Below are positions 1 to 5,964 of a stretch of DNA of 10,258 bases, in pieces (the stretch's first letter is position 1; each line of letters begins with the position of its first letter). A model generated the notes under the pieces. It was not told the DNA's origin, did no database searches, and worked only from the letters and a program-made list of their open reading frames with translations. Position numbers and translations under genes: made by a program. The stretch comes from Arenicellales bacterium (lineage in GTDB: Bacteria > Pseudomonadota > Gammaproteobacteria > Arenicellales > UBA868), in assembly GCA_028825345.1 (NCBI GenBank), contig JAPKAJ010000071.1, positions 1 through 10,258 on the forward strand, read 5' to 3'.

Positions 1-1
1 C

Positions 2-79
2 GCCCCACTTCCGGAACCGGCTGCCTATGTACAAAGAGTCAACGAGCTGTTGACACGGGCGGCCCTTGCCGGCAACTAA
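2..79 (+). CDS. C-terminal end of an unidentified protein (5' truncated by window edge)
   Basis: Reading frame 2 is open from the left edge and stops at TAA 77-79. It gives 25 residues that include PEPAAYVQRVNELLTRAAL and end in AGN. The composition (an alanine/leucine-rich amphipathic helix after a Pro-rich stretch) looks like a genuine protein tail rather than noise. The next gene lies on the opposite strand and converges on it. A YVxRV motif near the C-terminus occurs in some lytic transglycosylases, but 25 residues cannot establish that, so I assign no function. Confidence 0.45.
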   Translation, partial: APLPEPAAYVQRVNELLTRAALAGN

Positions 80-121
80 GCACTCACAGAATCGTCGCCA
101 TCATGGGTGATATTGATCGTC

Positions 122-137
122 CGGGGGTTTGCCCCCG
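122..137. terminator. GC-rich hairpin between convergent genes
   Basis: A perfect 6-bp stem, CGGGGG/CCCCCG, surrounds a TTTG loop. It sits in the 67-bp gap between the plus-strand gene ending at 79 and the minus-strand gene ending at 147. The position suits a bidirectional terminator. Neither side has a T-run, so it would not be a classical intrinsic terminator and may only be a 3'-end stabilising structure. Confidence 0.4.
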
Positions 138-146
138 TGTCATCGG

Positions 147-1271
147 TCAGCCAGTAGCTGCTGATGGGTCGAGAACATCGCGGGCATCGCCGACCCAGTC
201 AAGGGTACCATCAAGGTCCGGCAAAGGGTTGCCGGCCTGATCTACGCAGTTACGGCCGAAGACCAAGGATTCTGTCACCCGACTACGCGAACTGATACGG
301 CTGTAATCGAAGAGGATGCTGCGTGAAATACGTGCACCACGTTCAAGGTGGCAGCCGTGACCAATCCAGGTGGGGCCAAAGATCTCGCAGTCGGGCTCTA
401 TCCGAGAGGCTGAGCCAACATAGATCGGGCCCTCGGCCCGAACCTCGTCCCAGTCGACACTGACATTCAACCCGGTCCATATTCCCGGACGCACTTCGGT
501 ACCCGGCATACCCGCGCCGCGTAGTTTGCCGCGCATCAACTGCTGGTTAGCTTCCCAGTAATCGCTGAGGTGTCCGATATCAATCCAGTTGAAAGGTGCC
601 TCGATGGCATGGAACGCTAAACCTTGTTCCAGAATGCGGGGAAAGAGATCGCTGCCAATATCAAACTCAGTGGCGTGCGGAATAAGATCGATGATCGCAG
701 GTTCAAATATGTAGATGCCGGTATTGACGAGTTGCGACAAGGCTTCCTCGGTAGAGGGTTTTTCCTGGAAGGATTGAATACGCCCGGCATCATCGCAAAC
801 CACCACGCCGTAGCTTGAGACCCGCGCTCTTGGAACCTCGCGTACAACTATGCTCGCAGCAGCCCCTGATTGCCAGTGCTTGCGCAGCACTGCGGAGAGG
901 TCCAGATCAATCAGGGCATCGCCGCAAACTACCAGAAAAGTGTCATCGAAAAAACTACCAAACTCCTGGATACGTTTGATTCCTCCAGCAGAACCCAGCG
1001 GCTGGGCCACCGTCTCACCACCCTCGAGGTATCCCTCGAAGGAATAACCGATCTCCACGCCCCAGCGCCGCCCATCGCCAAAATACCCTTCGATCGACTG
1101 GGCAAGATGGCTGATGTTGACCATGATCTGATCAAACCCGTGGCGGGCGAGGTGTTCTACCAGATACTCCATGACGGGCTTTCCCAGAACCGGGATCATG
1201 GGTTTGGGCATCACATGGGTCAACGGCCGCACTCGTGTGCCTTTACCCGCGGCGAGGATCATCGCTTTCAT
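147..1271 (-). CDS. NDP-sugar pyrophosphorylase with C-terminal beta-helix (mannose-1-phosphate guanylyltransferase-like)
   Basis: This is a 374-residue cytoplasmic nucleotidyltransferase that would join a nucleoside triphosphate to a sugar-1-phosphate, releasing pyrophosphate, to make an activated sugar for cell-surface glycans. The N-terminal Rossmann-like domain has the signature LAAGKGTRVRPLT (6-18) followed by PKP (22-24), the PLGSAGG loop (91-97), the metal-binding CGDAL (116-120), EKP (160-162) and WIDIGHLSDYW (229-239). Residues about 270-345 show imperfect hexapeptide (left-handed beta-helix) repeats, the usual regulatory or oligomerisation tail. The ATG at 1271 is preceded by an AGGGA Shine-Dalgarno at about 7 nt. 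The gene lies 129 bp downstream of clpB on the same strand, but a hairpin lies between them, so co-transcription is uncertain. The exact sugar (mannose, glucose or another) and nucleotide cannot be read from the sequence. The family call is firm and the substrate is not. Confidence 0.88.
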   Translation of the reverse strand: MKAMILAAGKGTRVRPLTHVMPKPMIPVLGKPVMEYLVEHLARHGFDQIMVNISHLAQSIEGYFGDGRRWGVEIGYSFEGYLEGGETVAQPLGSAGGIKRIQEFGSFFDDTFLVVCGDALIDLDLSAVLRKHWQSGAAASIVVREVPRARVSSYGVVVCDDAGRIQSFQEKPSTEEALSQLVNTGIYIFEPAIIDLIPHATEFDIGSDLFPRILEQGLAFHAIEAPFNWIDIGHLSDYWEANQQLMRGKLRGAGMPGTEVRPGIWTGLNVSVDWDEVRAEGPIYVGSASRIEPDCEIFGPTWIGHGCHLERGARISRSILFDYSRISSRSRVTESLVFGRNCVDQAGNPLPDLDGTLDWVGDARDVLDPSAATG

Positions 1272-1300
1272 TTATGTATCCCTTGGCATTGGCTGGAGAT

Positions 1301-1306
1301 TCTATA
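1301..1306 (-). promoter_or_regulatory. Possible weak -10 element for the sugar-nucleotide gene
   Basis: On the minus strand, TATAGA lies 29 nt upstream of the start codon at 1271, a reasonable distance for a -10 box. I find no convincing -35 hexamer 16-18 bp further upstream. The gene may instead be transcribed from clpB. Low confidence. Confidence 0.2.
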
Positions 1307-1346
1307 GGCTGAGGCCAGCGCTGACCATCCGCTGCAGATCACGTAA

Positions 1347-1385
1347 GCAAACCGCGCTAAGCCAACCCAGCCTAGCGCAGTTTGC
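1347..1385 (-). terminator. Long imperfect hairpin just downstream of clpB
   Basis: The arms GCAAAC-c-GCGCTA and TAGCGC-a-GTTTGC pair over 12 base pairs with one internal mismatch. Two more G-C pairs are possible across a second mismatch, leaving a 7-nt loop. The structure starts 16 bp past the clpB stop codon. It has no U-tract on the minus-strand side, so it may be a Rho-dependent pause site or 3'-end protector rather than an intrinsic terminator. It separates clpB from the sugar-nucleotide gene. Confidence 0.45.
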
Positions 1386-1400
1386 GGCCAATCAAACGAT

Positions 1401-3995
1401 TCAGGCAGGCGTTGGCCGCTGGGGCCTGAACACTAAACCCTCCCCCTCAACCTCCACGTTGATGGTGTCGCCCGACACTAAACTTCCGGCGAGAATCTCT
1501 TGCGCCAGGGGATTTTCCAACTGGATCTGGATAGCACGCTTTAGTGGTCGAGCACCGTAGAGGGGATCAAAACCCGCATCGCCCAACTTGTCCAGTGCCG
1601 CGTCGGTCAAAGTGAGTGTGAGATCACGCGCTGCCAGGCGGTCCTGCAGAATGCCAACCTGAATGCGGGCAATCGCCTGTAGTTGTTCACGCTCCAACGG
1701 ATGAAAGACGATCATGTCATCCACCCGATTGATGAACTCCGGGCGAAAGTGTCGCTCGACTACGGTCATGACCTCAGCTTTCATCTGCTCGTAACGTTCT
1801 TCTCCTGCCAGCTCCTGGATTCGATCGGAACCCAGATTCGACGTCATCACAATAACCGTGTTGCGAAAATCCACGGTCCGGCCCTGACCGTCGGTCAGGC
1901 GACCGTCATCGAGTACCTGTAGCAACACGTTGAAGACGTCCGGATGGGCTTTTTCAACCTCATCCATCAGAATCACCGAGTAAGGCCGTCGACGCACGGC
2001 TTCAGTCAGATAACCGCCCTCTTCATAGCCCACATACCCCGGAGGTGCGCCAATCAGACGAGCCACTGAGTGTTTCTCCATAAACTCGGACATGTCTATC
2101 CGCACCATCGATTCTTCGGTATCAAAGAGAAAAGCCGTTAACGCTTTAGACAGCTCTGTTTTGCCTACGCCGGTAGGTCCGAGAAATAAAAACGAACCGT
2201 AGGGTCGGTTCGGGTCGGAAAGTCCGGCCCGCGAACGACGAATAGCGTTAGCCACGGCATGAATGGCTTCTTCCTGGCCAATCACGCGCTGGTGCAACTC
2301 GGCTTCCATACGCAACAATTTCTCGCGCTCGCCCTCAAGCATTCGCGACACCGGAATACCGGTCCAGTGCGCAACGACCTCGGCAATTTCTTCGTCAGTC
2401 ACTTTATTGCGCAACAGTCGGGCCTGGCCTGTCGACTCACCAGCATCGGCCTCGGCCAACTGTTTTTCGAGTTCTGGAATACGGCCGTACTGCAGTTCTG
2501 ACATGCGTGCCAGATCCCCTGCGCGGCGTGCCGCTTCGATTTCGCCACGAGCCTGGTCGAGCGCTTCTTTGATATGCTGACTGCCCTGTACCGCTGCCTT
2601 CTCTGCTTTCCAGACCTCCTCCAGATCAGCATACTCGCGCTCGAGTTCTGCAATATCCTTGTGCAAGGCTTCAAGGCGTTTTCGTGAAGCTTCATCGGTA
2701 TCTTTCTTAACCGCCTCACGCTCTATTTTGAATTGGATCAGGCGTCGATCCAGCCGATCCATAGACTCCGGCTTGGAGTCGATCTCCATACGGATCCGGC
2801 TCGCCGCCTCATCCACAAGATCAATGGCTTTATCGGGAAGTTTCCGGTCACTGATATAGCGATGTGACAGAGTCGCCGCAGCAACAATAGCGGGATCAGT
2901 GATATCGACTCCGTGGTGGACTTCATACTTTTCCTTGAGCCCACGTAAAATAGCCACCGTGTCTTCTACCGTGGGTTCTCCTACCAAGACCTTCTGGAAA
3001 CGCCGTTCCAGAGCTGCATCCTTTTCGACATACTTGCGATACTCGTCCAGCGTGGTAGCACCAATGCAGTGCAATTCGCCTCGGGCCAAAGCAGGCTTTA
3101 GCATGTTGCCGGCATCCATCGCGCCGTCAGCCTTGCCCGCGCCCACTATTGTGTGAAGTTCATCGACAAACAGGATCACTTGGCCTTCTTGTTTGCTGAG
3201 ATCACTGAGGACGGCTTTAAGCCGCTCCTCAAATTCGCCACGAAACTTCGCCCCGGCAATCAGCGCGCCCATATCCAGGGCCAACAGGCGCTTACCCTTA
3301 ACGCCTTCAGGCACTTCGCCATCAACGATCCGCTGCGCCAATCCCTCAGCAATAGCGGTCTTTCCCACTCCAGGCTCTCCAATTAATACCGGGTTGTTTT
3401 TGGTGCGCCGCTGCAGCACCTGGATGGTGCGGCGAATCTCCTCGTCACGGCCAATCACTGGATCGAGCCGGCCTTGCTCGGCACGCTCAGTGAGATCGAT
3501 CGAGTATTTCTCAAGTGCTAGGCGCTGTTCTTCGGCATTGGCATCATCGACCGACTCGCCACCGCGTAATTGTTCAATCGCCTGATCTAGCGCGCCTTTA
3601 ACAACGCCTGCCTCTTTCAACAGGCGTCCCAGTTCATCCTTATCATCCTGTGCAGCCAATACAAAAAGTTCGCTGGAGATGAATTGGTCGCCCCGCTTTT
3701 GCGCCTGCTTGTCAGTCAGATTGAGCATACGCGTAAGGTCGCTCGAGATCTGCACATCGCCGCCGGCGCCTTCCACCCGCGCCAGACGATCGAGCGCTTC
3801 CCCCAGTCGGGAGCGCAGAGTATTGGCGTTGGCGCCAGCGCGTGTGAGGAGGTGCCTTACCCCGCCCCCTTCCTGCTCAAGCAGTGCCAGCATCAGGTGT
3901 GTTGGCTCAATAAACTGGTGGTCTCGCCCCAGTGCCAGGCTTTGTGCATCTGCCAAGGCCAACTGGAATTTGGTAGTTAGTTTATCCATTCGCAT
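1401..3995 (-). CDS. clpB: ATP-dependent protein disaggregase ClpB (Hsp100)
   Basis: An 864-residue cytoplasmic hexameric AAA+ chaperone that, with DnaK/DnaJ/GrpE, threads aggregated proteins through its pore. E. coli ClpB is 857 residues. Domains in order: substrate-binding N domain (1 to about 145); first AAA+ module with Walker A GEPGVGKT (206-213), Walker B ILFVDE (274-279) and arginine fingers R331/R332; coiled-coil M domain (about 410-525, rich in Glu/Lys/Arg/Leu heptads); second AAA+ module with Walker A GPTGVGKT (606-613), Walker B VILMDE (674-679), pore loop GYVGYEEG and sensor-2 GARPLKR (814-820). Pore loop 1 reads AKFRGEFE, with Phe at 251 where E. coli has Tyr, a conservative change. 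The start at 3995 is favoured over the ATG at 3989 because GGAG (4006-4009) sits 10 nt before it. A sigma-32 type promoter lies upstream. V149, the E. coli internal start for the short isoform, is encoded by GTC here. Confidence 0.98.
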   Translation of the reverse strand: MRMDKLTTKFQLALADAQSLALGRDHQFIEPTHLMLALLEQEGGGVRHLLTRAGANANTLRSRLGEALDRLARVEGAGGDVQISSDLTRMLNLTDKQAQKRGDQFISSELFVLAAQDDKDELGRLLKEAGVVKGALDQAIEQLRGGESVDDANAEEQRLALEKYSIDLTERAEQGRLDPVIGRDEEIRRTIQVLQRRTKNNPVLIGEPGVGKTAIAEGLAQRIVDGEVPEGVKGKRLLALDMGALIAGAKFRGEFEERLKAVLSDLSKQEGQVILFVDELHTIVGAGKADGAMDAGNMLKPALARGELHCIGATTLDEYRKYVEKDAALERRFQKVLVGEPTVEDTVAILRGLKEKYEVHHGVDITDPAIVAAATLSHRYISDRKLPDKAIDLVDEAASRIRMEIDSKPESMDRLDRRLIQFKIEREAVKKDTDEASRKRLEALHKDIAELEREYADLEEVWKAEKAAVQGSQHIKEALDQARGEIEAARRAGDLARMSELQYGRIPELEKQLAEADAGESTGQARLLRNKVTDEEIAEVVAHWTGIPVSRMLEGEREKLLRMEAELHQRVIGQEEAIHAVANAIRRSRAGLSDPNRPYGSFLFLGPTGVGKTELSKALTAFLFDTEESMVRIDMSEFMEKHSVARLIGAPPGYVGYEEGGYLTEAVRRRPYSVILMDEVEKAHPDVFNVLLQVLDDGRLTDGQGRTVDFRNTVIVMTSNLGSDRIQELAGEERYEQMKAEVMTVVERHFRPEFINRVDDMIVFHPLEREQLQAIARIQVGILQDRLAARDLTLTLTDAALDKLGDAGFDPLYGARPLKRAIQIQLENPLAQEILAGSLVSGDTINVEVEGEGLVFRPQRPTPA

Positions 3996-4072
3996 AAGAT
4001 AATCACTCCGATGATCAACAGCCGATACCGCGTCACAGCGTTAGTGTCGGCCAGAATGTTTTACACCATTAA

Positions 4073-4100
4073 AGATGGGGATCGAGCGTGGATAATCAAG
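4073..4100 (-). promoter_or_regulatory. Heat-shock (sigma-32) promoter of clpB
   Basis: Read on the minus strand, CTTGAT (4100-4095), a 14-nt spacer and CCCCATCT (4080-4073) match the sigma-32 consensus CTTGAA / CCCCATnT, with one mismatch in the -35 and none in the -10. Transcription would start near 4066, leaving a leader of about 70 nt before the clpB ATG at 3995. The position and direction fit heat-shock control of clpB, as known in Gammaproteobacteria. No experimental support is available here. Confidence 0.85.
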
Positions 4101-4165
4101 ATACATCACAGCGGCGTGGCACGTGATTTGGCCGTAACCGGTAGCAGTTCAACCCCAAAGCCAAA

Positions 4166-4194
4166 TTAAAGTTGCCCCGCAGACGGGTTATGAT
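4166..4194 (+). promoter_or_regulatory. Possible sigma-70 promoter of nadC
   Basis: TTAAAG (4166-4171) and TATGAT (4189-4194) are separated by 17 bp. The -10 matches 5 of 6 and the -35 only 3 of 6. The predicted start near 4201 lies about 23 nt before the nadC ATG. The 228-bp intergenic region (3996-4223) thus holds divergent clpB and nadC control signals. TGATCA palindromes recur in it (near 4013, 4191 and 4219), but I cannot tie them to a known NAD regulator. Confidence 0.4.
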
Positions 4195-4223
4195 CAGCAT
4201 TTCGTATTTAGTGAAATTTGATC

Positions 4224-5078
4224 ATGCACAAACTCCCACCTCGACACGTGATCGCCGAGCAGGTACGCCAAGCCCTGGCTGAAGATATCGGCACGGGAGA
4301 TCTCACGGCCACGCTGGTGCCCGACAACGATACTACTCGGGCGACGCTGATCAGTCGTGAGCCCGCTGTCGTCTGTGGCATTGCCTGGGTCAAGGAAGTT
4401 TTTGACCAGCTTGATCCTGACATCAGCATCGACTGGCTCAGTCACGATGGCGATGATGCCATCAACGAGCAGGCCTGGTGTACCATCCAGGGTCCGTCCC
4501 GGGGTATTCTGACCGGCGAACGAACTGCGCTCAATTTTCTGCAATTGCTGTCAGGGACTGCGACCGCCACCAAACGAATGGTGGATCAGCTTAAGGGCAC
4601 CACGGCGCAGTTACTTGACACTCGCAAGACCGTGCCAGGCCTGCGCCTGGCTCAGAAATATGCTGTACGCTGTGGTGGTGGCAAGAATCACCGGTTGGGC
4701 CTGTATGACGGTATTCTGGTCAAGGAAAATCATATCCGTGCCGCGGGGTCAGTCACCGAGGCTGTGACTGCAGCCCTTGCTCACAGTAACGACGTATCAC
4801 TGATTGAGGTCGAGGTCGAAAGCGTCGCCGAATTATCCCAGGCCCTGGCTGCCGGAGCACAACGGTTGTTACTGGATAATTTTTCGTTAGCGCAATTGCG
4901 TCGTGCTGTTCAGATCAATGCTGGGCAGGCACAACTTGAGGCCTCTGGCAACGTCACGGTAAAGACTGTTCGTGAAATTGCCTTGACCGGGGTCAATTTT
5001 GTTTCAAGCGGGGCAATGACCAAAGACATTCACGCAGTTGACCTCAGCCTTCAATTTGACGAATCACCAGCAAACTGA
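4224..5078 (+). CDS. nadC: Nicotinate-nucleotide pyrophosphorylase (quinolinate phosphoribosyltransferase)
   Basis: A 284-residue cytoplasmic enzyme that converts quinolinate and PRPP to nicotinate mononucleotide, CO2 and pyrophosphate, the step joining de novo synthesis to the common NAD pathway. Family landmarks are present: GERTALNFLQLLSG (98-111) with R100; LLDTRKTVPGLR (130-141); the basic active-site run CGGGKNHRLGLYDGILVKENH (150-170) with H156, R157 and K167; EVEVES (195-200); LLLDNF (215-220) with the phosphate/Mg-binding D218; and LEASGNV (228-234) leading into VSSGAMT (270-276). Length is normal. The ATG at 4224 is preferred over an in-frame TTG at 4218. Only a weak GTGA precedes it at 9 nt. 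The 3' end overlaps the convergent TlpA-like gene by 28 bp. The gene is divergent from clpB and has no other NAD gene next to it, so it is probably transcribed alone. Confidence 0.97.
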   Translation: MHKLPPRHVIAEQVRQALAEDIGTGDLTATLVPDNDTTRATLISREPAVVCGIAWVKEVFDQLDPDISIDWLSHDGDDAINEQAWCTIQGPSRGILTGERTALNFLQLLSGTATATKRMVDQLKGTTAQLLDTRKTVPGLRLAQKYAVRCGGGKNHRLGLYDGILVKENHIRAAGSVTEAVTAALAHSNDVSLIEVEVESVAELSQALAAGAQRLLLDNFSLAQLRRAVQINAGQAQLEASGNVTVKTVREIALTGVNFVSSGAMTKDIHAVDLSLQFDESPAN

Positions 5079-5551
5079 TCGAGCAGTTGCTCCAGCTGTC
5101 CAGCAGTCACAGGGCCCACATGGGCATGCAGGTATTCTCCGCGCGGTGACAACAGAAAAGTCGAAGGTAGGCCTTTTAATGGCTCCAACGGTACCAGCGG
5201 CTCCTCACCGATAAGCAATATCGGGTAAGTGATATTAAACTCCTGAACAAACCGGCGGATCTGATCAACCGGCGTTTTTTCAAAAGCGATACCGATCACG
5301 TTCGCCTGCTGCTTGCGCCGAGTCTGAAAGGCATTAAGCTCAGGAATCTCGGCCACACAGGGGCCGCACCAGGTTGCCCAGAAATTGACGACCAACCACT
5401 TGCCGCGATACTGGGCGATGTCCTGGAGCCGCCCTTGCAGATCAGGCAGGCGAAAGTCCACCACTTCCTGCGCGGTGCACACCGCCGAAAAAGGCAAGAA
5501 ACCCAGTAATAGCAAGCTAAATAGGCCGGACTTGACGTATGACAAGATCAT
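5051..5551 (-). CDS. Periplasmic TlpA/ResA-like thiol-disulfide reductase
   Basis: A 166-residue exported thioredoxin-fold protein. The N-terminus (1-28) is a signal peptide or membrane anchor with a hydrophobic core LFSLLLLGFLPF and a plausible cleavage site near CTA-QE. The mature part starts with the AhpC/TSA-Redoxin pattern DFRLPDLQG (32-40), then GKWLVVNFWATWCGPC (50-65), whose C62/C65 pair is the redox site, and the cis-proline loop GLPSTF (127-132). Members of this family reduce disulfides in the periplasm, for instance on apocytochrome c or other thiol clients. The client here is unknown. C25 lies at the end of the signal region, but with Val at -1 it is not a convincing lipobox. No clear Shine-Dalgarno precedes the ATG, and I see no reliable promoter. 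It is convergent with nadC (28-bp overlap) and divergent from the cysteine-rich peptide gene, 113 bp away. Confidence 0.9.
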   Translation of the reverse strand: MILSYVKSGLFSLLLLGFLPFSAVCTAQEVVDFRLPDLQGRLQDIAQYRGKWLVVNFWATWCGPCVAEIPELNAFQTRRKQQANVIGIAFEKTPVDQIRRFVQEFNITYPILLIGEEPLVPLEPLKGLPSTFLLSPRGEYLHAHVGPVTAGQLEQLLDQFAGDSSN

Positions 5552-5664
5552 TAGATAATTTATTGGTAGACAGTAAAGTGATTCTGATCGGAAACCAGAC
5601 AGCCGGGCACCCTTTGGGGGTACAGGGATTTTCCAATATTAGGATATTTTAAGGATTGATTGCC

Positions 5665-5844
5665 ATGAGATTGATTTTCACCGCCCTGATTACCTCTATG
5701 CTAGCGGCGCCAGCCGCTGTTGCTGGTGGACCCCCAGAAGGTGAAGACCCAGCTGCGTGGTGCGAAGCAAATTCGGATGCCTGCGTCACCTGGTGTGAGA
5801 GCAATCCTGAGGCCGAGATCTGCAAAGAACCTGAATGCGACTGA
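5665..5844 (+). CDS. Small secreted acidic cysteine-rich peptide, unknown function
   Basis: A 59-residue protein that I do not recognise. Residues 1-20 form a typical signal peptide ending AVA, so the mature peptide would be about 39 residues starting GGPPEGEDP. It has five cysteines (C33, C40, C44, C53, C58), eleven Asp/Glu and a single Lys, so it is strongly acidic. It contains two degenerate copies of one unit, WCEANSDAC (32-40) and WCESNPEAEIC (43-53). The ATG at 5665 is chosen because AAGGA (5651-5655) lies 9 nt upstream. The in-frame TTG at 5656 abuts that site. The gene lies 120 bp before a secreted rhodanese-like gene on the same strand and is divergent from a TlpA-like thioredoxin, so a role as a periplasmic thiol carrier, metal-binding peptide or partner of those proteins is possible but unproven. 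The signal peptide plus strong ribosome site argue that it is a real gene. Confidence 0.8.
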   Translation: MRLIFTALITSMLAAPAAVAGGPPEGEDPAAWCEANSDACVTWCESNPEAEICKEPECD

Positions 5845-5846
5845 TT

Positions 5847-5886
5847 TTAAATTTTCCCGCTGACCACCACTATAATGGTGACGGTC
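5847..5886 (+). promoter_or_regulatory. Probable promoter of the rhodanese-like gene with a dyad over the -10 box
   Basis: A consensus TATAAT (5871-5876) lies in the 120-bp gap before the rhodanese-like gene. A weak -35, TTAAAT (5847-5852), is 18 bp upstream. The -10 is straddled by an inverted repeat, CACCA (5865-5869) and TGGTG (5876-5880). An outer GACC/GGTC pair (5862-5865, 5883-5886) is also possible. This could be an operator or a weak hairpin ending the upstream peptide transcript. The start near 5883 would leave a leader of about 80 nt. Confidence 0.4.
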
Positions 5887-5953
5887 TTAGCGTGAAATGC
5901 TGTGGGCGCTCTAGCAGTGCCCTTCCCATATCTTAAACCTGAACCAACAAAAT

Positions 5954-5958
5954 AGGAG
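5954..5958 (+). promoter_or_regulatory. Shine-Dalgarno that fixes a TTG start
   Basis: AGGAG lies 6 nt before TTG 5965. The protein read from there begins MNKSKTLVSV, an ideal positively charged signal-peptide start. No in-frame ATG gives an intact signal peptide, so this site decides the unusual start codon. Confidence 0.8.
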
Positions 5959-5964
5959 AGAGAA

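Noticed and set aside
870..1307. Open frame of 145 codons on the plus strand opposite the sugar-nucleotide gene
   Set aside because: Antisense to a well-supported enzyme, with no motifs and a composition typical of a shadow frame.
4190..4224. Repeated TGATCA palindromes as a possible operator for a NAD-responsive regulator
   Set aside because: The 6-bp palindromes are short and do not match any regulator site I can name. Chance occurrence is likely.
4194..4544. Minus-strand open frame of 116 codons opposite nadC
   Set aside because: It lies inside the conserved nadC coding region, with no independent coding evidence.
5641..5655. AATAT-TAGG-ATATT inverted repeat and AT-rich stretch as promoter or operator of the peptide gene
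   Set aside because: Only 5 bp arms, and no paired -35/-10 of acceptable quality. I could not define a promoter in 5552-5664 for either divergent gene.
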